From: Bradyrhizobium sp. BR 10289
Lineage (GTDB): Bacteria; Pseudomonadota; Alphaproteobacteria; Rhizobiales; Xanthobacteraceae
Reading direction: 5' to 3'
NCBI RefSeq assembly: GCF_019455385.1
Contig: NZ_JACOFR010000031.1
Span: 1 to 64,000, forward strand
Length of the DNA: 64,000 bases
The translations under genes and the position numbers were made by a program. This document shows, piece after piece, positions 50,318 to 59,050 of this stretch; the first letter of the stretch is position 1; every line of letters begins with the position of its first letter. The notes beneath the pieces are model-generated. The model was not told the origin of the DNA. It ran no database searches and worked only from the letters and a program-made list of their open reading frames with translations.

Positions 50318-51172
50318 ATGACAACGCTGCATTTCTCCAAGAGCCTGCGCGAACTCGTGGGCGGCGTCGAAGTCGTGCTCAGCGACATCTGGGGCGTGGT
50401 CCATAACGGGCTGGAATCCTTCCCCGAAGCCTGCGAGGCGCTGCACACCTATCGCAGCCGCGGCGGCACGGTGATCCTGATCACCAACGCGCCGCGTCCG
50501 GCCGACTCGGTGCAGCGGCAGCTGCGCAAGCTCGGCGTCGCCGACGAGACCTATGATGCCATCGTCTCCTCCGGCGATTTGACGCGGCTCTATGTCGCCG
50601 AGCATCCCGGAGCCAAGATGTTCTGGCTAGGCCCCGAACGCGACAATTCGATCTATCGCGGCCTCGATGCCACCACCGCGCCGCTGGAACAGGCCGACTA
50701 TATCGTCTGCACCGGTCTCTATGACGACGAGACCGAAACGCCGGAAGATTACCGCGGCATGATGCTGCAGGCGCGCGAGCGCAAACTGACGCTGATCTGC
50801 GCCAACCCCGACATCGTGGTGGAGCGCGGCGACCGGCTGATCTATTGCGCCGGTGCGATCGCGGAGCTCTATCGCGAGCTCGGCGGCGAGGTGATCTTCT
50901 ACGGCAAGCCGCACCGGCCGATCTACGAGCGCGCCATGCGGCTGGCCGGCGAGCGCCAGGGCCACCAGATCGACCGGAAGAAGGTGCTGGCGATCGGCGA
51001 TTCCGTCCGTACCGATCTGACCGGCGCGCGCGAATTCGGCATCGACTGCCTGTTCGTCACCCGCGGCATCCATGCCGAGGAGTTCGAGGGCCTCGACCAG
51101 CTCGACCCGGCTTCGGTGATGGAATTGTTCGGTCACCCGCCGAAGGCGCTGATGCGCGAATTGAAGTGGTAG
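50318..51172 (+). CDS. HAD-type hydrolase of the TIGR01459-like group
   Basis: This 284-residue HAD superfamily protein is of the pyridoxal-phosphatase/NagD-like type. The nucleophile Asp is in VVLSDIWGVVHNG near residue 24; the second is in ITNAPRPADSVQ. FYGKPHRPIYERAM supplies the lysine and AIGDSVRTDLTGAREFG the metal-binding Asp. It is probably a phosphatase of a small metabolite. It follows the EAL gene on the same strand after 15 bases. Confidence 0.9.
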   Translation: MTTLHFSKSLRELVGGVEVVLSDIWGVVHNGLESFPEACEALHTYRSRGGTVILITNAPRPADSVQRQLRKLGVADETYDAIVSSGDLTRLYVAEHPGAKMFWLGPERDNSIYRGLDATTAPLEQADYIVCTGLYDDETETPEDYRGMMLQARERKLTLICANPDIVVERGDRLIYCAGAIAELYRELGGEVIFYGKPHRPIYERAMRLAGERQGHQIDRKKVLAIGDSVRTDLTGAREFGIDCLFVTRGIHAEEFEGLDQLDPASVMELFGHPPKALMRELKW

Positions 51173-51181
51173 AAACTATCG

Positions 51182-51303
51182 TGCCCCGGACGCAGCGCGA
51201 AAGCGCTGCAGAGCCGGGGCCCAGAAGCTGCAAGTGACGTCGTGGATAGGCTGGGTCCCGGCTCAGCGTCGCGTCACTGAAGTGACGCGCCTTGTCCGGG
51301 ACA
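51182..51303. repeat. Palindromic intergenic repeat, GTCCCGGAC type (copy)
   Basis: GCCCCGGACGCAGCGC and GCGCCTTGTCCGGGACAC face each other at the ends, and CAGAGCCGGGGCCCAG with GGGTCCCGGCTCAG in the middle. It is close to the copies at 16229 and 39744. It lies between the converging HAD and CheY-like genes. Confidence 0.7.
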
Positions 51304-51314
51304 CGAAAACGCGC

Positions 51315-51710
51315 TTACGCGCTCGCCATGTCCGGGAAGACCGCCTCGATCTTGGTCTTCAGCGTCGCCGCGTTGAACGGCTTGACGATGTAATTGTTCA
51401 CGCCGGCTTTCTTGGCCGCGATCACGTTCTCGGTCTTCGATTCCGCCGTGATCATGATGAACGGCGTGGTGGCGAGGTTCGGATCCGCGCGCACTTCGCG
51501 CAGCAGGTCGTAGCCCGTCATCGGCTCCATGTTCCAGTCGGAAATCACGAGCCCGTACTTCTTGCTGCGCATCTTGTTCAGCGCTGCCGAACCGTCGCTG
51601 GCATCATCGATATTCTCGAAGCCAAGCTGCTTCAGCAGATTCCTGATGATACGGATCATGGTGCTGTAGTCGTCTACCACCAGAACCGACATCGACAAAT
51701 CAACCGCCAT
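51315..51710 (-). CDS. CheY-like single-domain response regulator
   Basis: This 131-residue receiver-only protein has VLVVDDYSTMIRIIRNLL, Asp58 in VISDWNMEPMTG, ITAESKTENVI and KAGVNNYIVKPF. The wording is very close to chemotaxis CheY proteins. GGGGGAG lies five bases before the ATG at 51710. There are no chemotaxis genes next to it in this window, so it is an orphan whose kinase is elsewhere. Confidence 0.95.
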   Translation of the reverse strand: MAVDLSMSVLVVDDYSTMIRIIRNLLKQLGFENIDDASDGSAALNKMRSKKYGLVISDWNMEPMTGYDLLREVRADPNLATTPFIMITAESKTENVIAAKKAGVNNYIVKPFNAATLKTKIEAVFPDMASA

Positions 51711-51940
51711 CTCGACTCCCCCAAACGCAAACCCAGGATTGCTCTAATCGGACCTGTCGGGCTCTTGCCCCGCAGTTCCACATTTCAAGCACTAGCACCA
51801 AGGCGTTAAACAGCGCGTTAATCGCGGGCGCCCTCGAAGGACTGAAATCTCGTTCAATCCGCCCCGCCCCTGCCGCTTGACTTCATCCGGCCGGTCAAGC
51901 CACGGTCCGGACCGGTCCTGCCGCTTCGAGAATTCCCCTG

Positions 51941-52912
51941 ATGGCTCCGCATTTTACCGTTATCCGCGACACCACGCCGGATTCCGCGATTTTAAAAGGC
52001 GCCGTCGTCGCCATGGGCAATTTCGACGGCGTTCACCTGGGCCATCGCGCGGTCATTGCGGCAGCCCTGGAAATGGGCCGGACGCATGGCCGCCCTGCGC
52101 TGGCGTTGACCTTCGAGCCGCATCCGCGGCGGTTTTTCAGCCCGAACACCCCACAATTCCGCCTGACGGACGAGCGGGCCAAGCTGCGGCTACTGGCCGG
52201 CACCGGGCTCTCCGGCGCCGTGGTGATGACCTTCGACAAGGCGCGGGCCGGCACCAGCGCGCAAGATTTCATTCACCATGACCTGATCGGACGCCTCGGC
52301 GTCAGCGGGATCGCGGTCGGTTACGACTTTCATTTCGGCAAGGGGCGCGTCGGCTCACCGAGCCTGCTGGTCAACGAGGCCCCCCGGCTCGGCATCGAGG
52401 TCGACGTGCAGCCGCATGTCGACATCGACGAGCGGCCGGTCTCCTCCAGCGCGATCCGGATCGCGCTGGCCGAAGGCCTCCTCAATGAGGCCACCACCAT
52501 GCTGGGCGCGCCCTGGTTCGTCACCGGCGAGGTGATCCACGGCGAGAAGCGCGGCCGCGACCTCGGCTACCCCACCGCCAATATCCGCCTGGACGCCAAT
52601 TGCGGCCTCAAGCACGGCATCTACGCCGTGCGGGTCGGCCGCGGGCCCGAGCGGCTGGACGGGGTGGCAAGCTTCGGCCGCCGCCCGACCTTTGATAATG
52701 GCGCGCCGCTGCTGGAAATCTTCCTGTTCGACTTCAAGGGCGACCTCTACGGCCAAGCGCTCGACTGCGCCTTCATCGGCTTCATCCGCGAGGAGCTGAA
52801 ATTCGACAGCCTGGAGGCCCTGATCCGCCAGATGGACGACGATTCCGCCCGCGCCCGCGCCATGCTGGCCGCCGCCCCGGACGCCTTTCCGCGGCTGGGG
52901 GCGATTGATTAA
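51941..52912 (+). CDS. ribF: Bifunctional riboflavin kinase/FAD synthetase
   Basis: RibF makes FMN from riboflavin and then FAD. This 323-residue protein has the N-terminal nucleotidyltransferase with MGNFDGVHLGHRAVI and GYDFHFGKGRVGS, and the C-terminal kinase with GEVIHGEKRGRDLGYPTANI and a RRPTFDNG block. The lumazine synthase under the FMN riboswitch (27.3 kb) provides its precursor upstream in the pathway. It diverges from the CheY-like gene and precedes ileS. Confidence 0.96.
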   Translation: MAPHFTVIRDTTPDSAILKGAVVAMGNFDGVHLGHRAVIAAALEMGRTHGRPALALTFEPHPRRFFSPNTPQFRLTDERAKLRLLAGTGLSGAVVMTFDKARAGTSAQDFIHHDLIGRLGVSGIAVGYDFHFGKGRVGSPSLLVNEAPRLGIEVDVQPHVDIDERPVSSSAIRIALAEGLLNEATTMLGAPWFVTGEVIHGEKRGRDLGYPTANIRLDANCGLKHGIYAVRVGRGPERLDGVASFGRRPTFDNGAPLLEIFLFDFKGDLYGQALDCAFIGFIREELKFDSLEALIRQMDDDSARARAMLAAAPDAFPRLGAID

Positions 52913-53115
52913 GGCCAAACCGACCCCTGCTGCCTTTGCGCTTCCCCCGGCCCCCTGCTATGGAGAGCCCATGTTTGCGCGGCGCATCATAGGGATTAGC
53001 GGCCCGGCTTCCGCCTGAGCCTGAAGGCTCGGCGCAAGACCGGGATTTCGTCGTTTCACCCCCGCGATTCCATGTCGCCATCCGTTCCCGCGCCATTTCC
53101 GAGCCAGTCAGCCTC

Positions 53116-56115
53116 ATGTCCGAAAAGCCGCAAAAGTCCGACGCTAAAGACTATTCGAAGACCCTGTTCCTGCCGCAGACCGAATTCCCGATGCGCGCCG
53201 GCCTGCCGCAGCGCGAGCCGGAGATCCTGAAATACTGGAACGACATCGGTCTCTACGACAAGCTGCGCAAGGAAGCGGAGGGCCGGGCCAAGTTCGTGCT
53301 GCATGACGGCCCGCCCTACGCCAACGGCAACATCCATATCGGGCACGCGCTGAACAAGATCCTCAAGGACGTCGTGACCAAGAGCCAGCAGATGCTCGGC
53401 TTCGACTCCAATTACGTCCCCGGCTGGGACTGCCACGGCCTGCCGATCGAATGGAAGATCGAGGAGGAGAACTACCGCAAGAAGGGCAAGCAGAAGCCCG
53501 ATTTCCGCGACTCCGCCGCGATGGTGGCGTTCCGGAAAGAGTGCCGTGCCTATGCGACGCACTGGATCAACGTGCAGCGGGAGGAGTTCAAGCGGCTCGG
53601 CATCATCGGCGACTGGGATCATCCCTATCAGACCATGAGCTATCCGGCCGAAGCGCAGATCGCCCGTGAGCTGATGAAGTTCGCGGCCAACGGCACGCTC
53701 TATCGCGGTTCCAAGCCGGTGATGTGGAGCGTGGTCGAGAAGACCGCGCTGGCGGAGGCCGAGGTCGAGTACGAGGACCACACCTCCGATACGGTATGGG
53801 TGAAGTTTCCGGTCACCTCGCCGGCGCATGGCGCACTCGCCAATGCCTCGGTCGTGATCTGGACCACCACGCCGTGGACGCTGCCCGGCAACCGCGCAAT
53901 CTCGTTCTCGCCCAAGATCGCCTACGGGCTCTACAAGGTGACCGAAGCGCCCGCGGACAATTGGGCCAAGACCGGCGATCTGCTGATCCTCGCCGATGCG
54001 CTGGCCGCGGAGGTGTTCAAGCAGGCCCGCGTCACCTCCTACGAAAAGGTGCGCGACATTCCCGGCGACACGCTGGACGCCGTGGAGTGCGCCCATCCGT
54101 TGCGCGGGTTGGATGGCGGCTACGAGTTCGTCGTGCCGCTGCTCGCCGGCGACCACGTCACCGACGATACCGGCACCGGCTTCGTGCACACCGCGCCCGG
54201 CCACGGCCGCGAGGACTTTGATGTCTGGATGGTCAATGCGCGCGAACTCCAGGCGCGCGGCATCTCGACGGCGATTCCCTACACCGTCGACGAAAACAGC
54301 GCCTACACCGCACAAGCTCCGGGCTTCGTCGGCAAGCGCGTGCTCAACGACAAGGGCGAGAAGGGCGACGCCAACGAGGCCGTGATCAAGGCGCTGATCG
54401 AGGGCGGCAAGCTGCTCGCGCGCGGGCGGCTCAAGCACCAATATCCGCATTCGTGGCGCTCGAAGAAGCCGGTGATCTTCCGCAACACGCCGCAATGGTT
54501 CATCGCGATGGACAAGGACATCAGCGAGGACGGCCATGCGAAGAAGGGCGACACGCTGCGCGCCCGCGCGCTGCATGCGATCTCGGTGACGCAATGGGTG
54601 CCGCCCTCGGGCGAGAACCGCATCAACGGCATGATCGCCAACCGTCCGGACTGGGTGATCTCGCGCCAGCGCGCCTGGGGCGTGCCGATCGCCGTGTTCG
54701 TTCGCGAGAAGGCCGACGGCTCGGCCGAGATCCTGCAGGACGAGATCGTCAACCAGCGCATCACCGAAGCCTTCATGGAGGAAGGCGCCGACGCCTGGTA
54801 CATGGACGGCGCCCGCGAGCGCTTCCTCGGCTCGCGTGCGAGCGAAGACTGGAAAAAGGTCGACGACATCTGCGACGTCTGGTTCGATTCCGGCTCCACC
54901 CACGCTTTCGTGCTCGAAGACCGCCAGAACTTCCCGCAGCTCGGCAACATCGTCCGCAAGATCGACGGCGGCCAGGACACCGTGATGTATCTGGAAGGCA
55001 GCGACCAGCATCGCGGCTGGTTCCACTCCTCGCTGCTGGAAAGCGCGGGCACGCGTGGCCGCGCGCCCTACGACGTCGTGCTCACCCACGGCTTCACGCT
55101 CGACGAGAACGGCCGCAAGATGTCGAAGTCGCTCGGCAACACCGTCGAGCCGCAGAAGGTGATCAAGGATTCGGGCGCGGACATCCTGCGCCTGTGGGTC
55201 TGCGCCACCGACTACGCCGACGACCAGCGCATCGGCCCGGAGATCCTGAAGAACACCATCGAGACCTACCGCAAGCTGCGCAACACCGTGCGCTGGATGC
55301 TTGGAACGCTGCATCACTTCAGGCCGAGCGAGAAGGTCGCCTATGCCGAGATGCCCGAGCTCGAACGCTTGATGCTGCACGAGCTGGCCATGCGGCAAGC
55401 CGTTATTCGCGCTTCTTACACCACTTTCGACTACAAGAATGTGGTCACCACGCTTTCCGCTTTTCTCAACAGCGAGCTGTCGGCCTTCTACTTCGACATC
55501 CGCAAAGACACGCTCTATTGCGATCCGCCGTCATCGTTGACCCGCAAGGCGGCGCTGACGACGATCGACCTGCTGTGCGAGGCCGTTCTCAAGTGGCTCG
55601 CTCCGATTCTGAGCTTCACTGCCGACGAAGCCTGGCGGATGTACAGGCCCGACGCTGAGCCGTCCGTGCACCTCACAGAGTTCCCTGGTGGAATGGGCAC
55701 GTTCTTCGACGAAAAGCTCGCCGCGAAATGGGAGACGATCCGCAACGTTCGCCGCGTCGTCACCGGCGCGCTGGAGCTCGCACGCGCGGCCAAGATTATC
55801 GGCTCCTCGCTGGAGGCCTCGCCGGTGATCTATGTCGCCGACCGGGATGTGCTGATGACGCTGTTCGACACCGATCTCGCCGAAGTCTGCATCACCTCGA
55901 ACTACGAGGTGCGCGAGGGCGAGGCGCCGGCGAACGCGTTCCGTCTCGATGCGGTGCCCGGCGTCGCTGTCATCGTCGAGAAGGCGGTCGGCACCAAATG
56001 CGCCCGCTCCTGGAAGATCTCGCCGGCGGTGGGCGAGGACCCTGAATATCCCGACGTCACCCCGCGCGATGCCAAGGCGCTGCGCGAATGGAAGGCGTTG
56101 GGCGTCAGCGTCTGA
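53116..56115 (+). CDS. ileS: Isoleucyl-tRNA synthetase
   Basis: IleRS charges tRNA-Ile and edits Val. It has 999 residues with the HIGH signature as YANGNIHIGHALNKI, a KMSKS loop in GRKMSKSLGNTVEP, the editing domain with TTPWTLPGNRAIS and DDTGTGFVHTAPGHG, and the anticodon-binding helices. The C-terminal zinc finger of long IleRS forms is not obvious. The usual alphaproteobacterial order ileS-lspA is kept (ten bases apart). A minus-strand open frame of 780 residues is its shadow. Confidence 0.97.
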   Translation: MSEKPQKSDAKDYSKTLFLPQTEFPMRAGLPQREPEILKYWNDIGLYDKLRKEAEGRAKFVLHDGPPYANGNIHIGHALNKILKDVVTKSQQMLGFDSNYVPGWDCHGLPIEWKIEEENYRKKGKQKPDFRDSAAMVAFRKECRAYATHWINVQREEFKRLGIIGDWDHPYQTMSYPAEAQIARELMKFAANGTLYRGSKPVMWSVVEKTALAEAEVEYEDHTSDTVWVKFPVTSPAHGALANASVVIWTTTPWTLPGNRAISFSPKIAYGLYKVTEAPADNWAKTGDLLILADALAAEVFKQARVTSYEKVRDIPGDTLDAVECAHPLRGLDGGYEFVVPLLAGDHVTDDTGTGFVHTAPGHGREDFDVWMVNARELQARGISTAIPYTVDENSAYTAQAPGFVGKRVLNDKGEKGDANEAVIKALIEGGKLLARGRLKHQYPHSWRSKKPVIFRNTPQWFIAMDKDISEDGHAKKGDTLRARALHAISVTQWVPPSGENRINGMIANRPDWVISRQRAWGVPIAVFVREKADGSAEILQDEIVNQRITEAFMEEGADAWYMDGARERFLGSRASEDWKKVDDICDVWFDSGSTHAFVLEDRQNFPQLGNIVRKIDGGQDTVMYLEGSDQHRGWFHSSLLESAGTRGRAPYDVVLTHGFTLDENGRKMSKSLGNTVEPQKVIKDSGADILRLWVCATDYADDQRIGPEILKNTIETYRKLRNTVRWMLGTLHHFRPSEKVAYAEMPELERLMLHELAMRQAVIRASYTTFDYKNVVTTLSAFLNSELSAFYFDIRKDTLYCDPPSSLTRKAALTTIDLLCEAVLKWLAPILSFTADEAWRMYRPDAEPSVHLTEFPGGMGTFFDEKLAAKWETIRNVRRVVTGALELARAAKIIGSSLEASPVIYVADRDVLMTLFDTDLAEVCITSNYEVREGEAPANAFRLDAVPGVAVIVEKAVGTKCARSWKISPAVGEDPEYPDVTPRDAKALREWKALGVSV

Positions 56116-56125
56116 TCGGACAGCC

Positions 56126-56620
56126 ATGCCCCCGCTCCGCGCCGGCGTCCTTACGGCCATCGTCACGCTCGTGGCCGACCAGGCCTCGAAGCTGTGGCTG
56201 CTGAACGGGTTCGATCTCGCCCGTAAGGGCGTGGTGAAGGTGATGCCGTTCTTCGACCTGGTCCTGGCCTGGAACATCGGCATCAGCTTCGGCTGGCTCC
56301 AGAACGACAGCCAAGCCGCGCAGATCGCGCTGATGGCGGTCAAGGTCATTGCCGTGGTGGCGCTGGCGATCTGGATGGCGCGGTCGCACACCTGGCTGGC
56401 CACGGTCGCGCTGGGCCTGGTCATCGGCGGCGCCATCGGCAACGGTATCGACCGCCTCGCCTATGGCGCGGTGGTCGATTTCGCTCTGTTCCACATCGAG
56501 ATCGGCGGAACCACTTATAATTGGTACGTTTTCAACCTCGCGGACGTGGCCATCGTTGTCGGGGTGGCGGTCCTATTGTATGATTCCGTCCTGGGGGTAC
56601 CCGCCGCAAAAGCGCCCTGA
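56126..56620 (+). CDS. lspA: Lipoprotein signal peptidase
   Basis: LspA is the aspartic signal peptidase that cleaves diacylglyceryl prolipoproteins after Lgt has acted. It has 164 residues and four membrane helices. Conserved blocks are VADQASKLW near the start, the catalytic Asp in GNGIDRLAYGAVVDF and the second in FNLADVAI. The ATG at 56126 is ten bases after ileS; longer open frames run into ileS and are not real. Confidence 0.96.
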   Translation: MPPLRAGVLTAIVTLVADQASKLWLLNGFDLARKGVVKVMPFFDLVLAWNIGISFGWLQNDSQAAQIALMAVKVIAVVALAIWMARSHTWLATVALGLVIGGAIGNGIDRLAYGAVVDFALFHIEIGGTTYNWYVFNLADVAIVVGVAVLLYDSVLGVPAAKAP

Positions 56621-56716
56621 TCCCGGCCGATACGGGCTGACAGGCGGAACCTTGCTTTTTGCGAGGACTGGCCGCGTGCGAGCGGCAATCTGTCACAATA
56701 TGGAACAGGTACAGTG

Positions 56717-57439
56717 ATGCGCAGCTCCGAGACCAGCGGTTCGATGGTTCGAGACCCCCAATCCGGGTTCTGGCGGGCGTTGAAATTGTCCGCTGTCGCG
56801 CTCGGCATCGGTCTCGTCATGACGGCTGGCCCGGTCCGCGCCGGTGACGACGACGATGATGATGACGGGATGACCTTCGAAGAGAAGATCATCGACAATC
56901 TGATGTCGGGCATCGGCGCCAAGAGCATGGAAAAGCCCGGCATCGAATACCGCGAGCGTTCGCCGCTGGTCGTGCCGCCCAAGCTCGACCTGCCGCCTCC
57001 CGCGACCCAGGCCAAGGCCGCTCCGAACTGGCCCAAGGACCCCGAGGAGAAGCGCCGCAAGGAAGCCATCGCCGCGCGGAAGAAGGCCACCAAGGAGACC
57101 GAGAACTGGCAGGCCGCCCGGCCGCTGACCCCGGCCGAGATGAATGTCGGCAGGACGGCCGCACCCGAGCGAACCAGCAACGATCCGATTCAGCCGGGCA
57201 CCAATTCCAACCCGTCACTCAGCCCCGCCCAGCTTGGTTTCACCGGCGGTCTGTGGGGCATGATGAAGGGCGGCACCCCCGAAGAAAAGCAGTTCACCAG
57301 CGAGCCGCCGCGCCAGTCGCTGGTGGAGCCGCCGCCGGGCTACCAGACGCCGTCGCCCAGCTACGCCTACGGCGCCGGCAAGGACAATACGAAAAGGACC
57401 TACTTCGACATCATGTCCGGCAAAGACAAGGAACAATAA
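56717..57439 (+). CDS. Exported hypothetical protein, 240 aa
   Basis: After a signal (LKLSAVALGIGLVMTAGP, cleavage near VRA), the mature part begins with a run of aspartates and an EEKIIDNLMSGIGAKSM segment. It then becomes proline-, lysine- and alanine-rich and disordered up to KRTYFDIMSGKDKEQ. It lies between lspA and the M16 pair in the same order seen in many alphaproteobacteria, so it is probably a conserved periplasmic or envelope protein. No catalytic motif was seen. ATG 56717 is preferred over GTG 56714. Confidence 0.82.
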   Translation: MRSSETSGSMVRDPQSGFWRALKLSAVALGIGLVMTAGPVRAGDDDDDDDGMTFEEKIIDNLMSGIGAKSMEKPGIEYRERSPLVVPPKLDLPPPATQAKAAPNWPKDPEEKRRKEAIAARKKATKETENWQAARPLTPAEMNVGRTAAPERTSNDPIQPGTNSNPSLSPAQLGFTGGLWGMMKGGTPEEKQFTSEPPRQSLVEPPPGYQTPSPSYAYGAGKDNTKRTYFDIMSGKDKEQ

Positions 57440-57655
57440 CGTTCCTGCCTGCAGCGACATCGTGACCGGAGCGCTCCTGAGCCGAGTGCATCCGGCGCCG
57501 ACGACCGATGTGCGCCCGACGCGATCTGTAAATTGCTTATCAGTAACTTGCCTAAGCGTTGAGTTCTCTGCTTCGTGACGCGAAGCCTCAGCCGCACGGT
57601 ATACCATGCCGTGCCCCCGAGCCGGACATCCGGACTCGGCCTTTCACCAGGGATC

Positions 57656-59050
57656 ATGATGTCCGCAAACCGATCGGTTGCCTGCTTCCTTGCCGCGCTG
57701 CTTTCGACGAGCGTCCTGTCGGCCGGTGCCGTCCTCGCCCAGACCACGGTGACATCGGCCCCGCCGGCCAGCTTCACGCTTCCCAACGGTCTCCAGGTCG
57801 TGGTGATTCCGGATCACCGCACGCCCGTGGTCACCGAGATGATCTGGTACAAGGTCGGCTCGGCCGACGAGACCCCGGGCAAATCCGGGCTCGCGCACTT
57901 TCTCGAGCATCTGATGTTCAAGGGCACCTCGAAGCATCCGGTCGGCGAATTCTCCCAGACCGTGCTCCGCGTCGGCGGCAACGAGAACGCCTCGACCTCG
58001 GTCGACTACACCAACTACTACCAGCGCGTGCCGAAAGAGCAGCTGCCGACCATGATGGAGTTCGAGGCCGATCGCATGACCGGCCTGATCCTCAAGGACG
58101 AGAACGTGCTGCCCGAGCGTGACGTCGTGCTCGAAGAGTACAACATGCGCGTCGCCAACAATCCGGATGCGCGGCTCAACGAGCAGATCATGGCCGCGCT
58201 CTATCTCAACCATCCCTACGGCCGGCCGGTGATCGGCTGGCATCAGGAGATCGAGAAGCTCGATCGCGAGGATGCGCTTGCTTTCTACCGCCGCTTCTAC
58301 GCGCCGAACAACGCGATCCTGGTGATCGCCGGCGACGTCGAGGCCGCGGATGTCCGCCCGCTGGTCGAACGCAATTTCGGCGCGATCCCGGCGCAGCCCG
58401 CAATTCCGGCACGCCGCATCCGTCCGCAGGAGCCGGAGCCGGCCGCACCACGCACCGTCACGCTGGCCGACCCACGCGTCGAGCAACCAAGCGTGCGCCG
58501 TTATTACCTCGTCCCCTCGGCAACGACCGCCGCAGCGGGCGAGAGCGCAGCCCTCGACGTGCTGGCGCAGCTGATGGGCAGCGGCAGCAACTCCTATCTC
58601 TACCGCGCGCTCGTCGTCGACAAGCCGCTCGCAGTCTCCGCCAGCGCCAGCTATTCCAGCATCTCGCTCGACCCGACCCAGTTCGCGGTCTCGGCCTCGC
58701 CGAGGCCGGGCGTCAGCTTTGCCGAGGTCGAGCAGGTGATTGACGGCGTCATCGCCGACGTCGCGACGAACCCGATCCGCGCCGAGGATCTGGAGCGCGT
58801 GAAGACCCAGCTCATCGCTGAAGCGATCTACGCCCAGGACAATCAGGCGGTGCTGGCGCGCTGGTATGGCGGCGCGCTGACCACGGGCCTGTCGATCGAG
58901 GACATCCGAAGCTGGCCCGACCGCATTCGCGCGGTCACCGCCGAGCAGGTGCGCGCCGTCGCGCAGAAATGGCTCGAGAAGAAGCGCTCGGTGACGGGCT
59001 ATCTGATCAAGGACATTAGTGCCGCCAAGCGCGAGGAGAAGCGTTCGTGA
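57656..59050 (+). CDS. M16 family zinc peptidase, active subunit
   Basis: This pitrilysin-type protein has 464 residues with a signal sequence (MMSANRSVACFLAALL, cleavage near VLAQ). The inverted zinc motif HFLEH is at residues 81-85, with TSKHPVGEFSQTV after it and a distal glutamate in ERDVVLEEY. M16 peptidases degrade peptides in the periplasm. It overlaps the next gene by four bases (GTGA) and lacks the substrate-cleft arginine/tyrosine pair that its partner seems to supply, which suggests a heterodimer. Confidence 0.93.
   Translation: MMSANRSVACFLAALLSTSVLSAGAVLAQTTVTSAPPASFTLPNGLQVVVIPDHRTPVVTEMIWYKVGSADETPGKSGLAHFLEHLMFKGTSKHPVGEFSQTVLRVGGNENASTSVDYTNYYQRVPKEQLPTMMEFEADRMTGLILKDENVLPERDVVLEEYNMRVANNPDARLNEQIMAALYLNHPYGRPVIGWHQEIEKLDREDALAFYRRFYAPNNAILVIAGDVEAADVRPLVERNFGAIPAQPAIPARRIRPQEPEPAAPRTVTLADPRVEQPSVRRYYLVPSATTAAAGESAALDVLAQLMGSGSNSYLYRALVVDKPLAVSASASYSSISLDPTQFAVSASPRPGVSFAEVEQVIDGVIADVATNPIRAEDLERVKTQLIAEAIYAQDNQAVLARWYGGALTTGLSIEDIRSWPDRIRAVTAEQVRAVAQKWLEKKRSVTGYLIKDISAAKREEKRS

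Noticed and set aside
53056..55398. Minus-strand open frame of 780 residues opposite ileS
   Set aside because: It is a shadow of ileS; its translation shows the same repeated HRDH/VADLG-style noise as other antisense frames.
56735..56775. GGTTCGAGACCCCCAATCC as a tRNA T-loop
   Set aside because: It lies inside the exported protein gene after lspA and no acceptor stem, D-loop or anticodon stem surrounds it.
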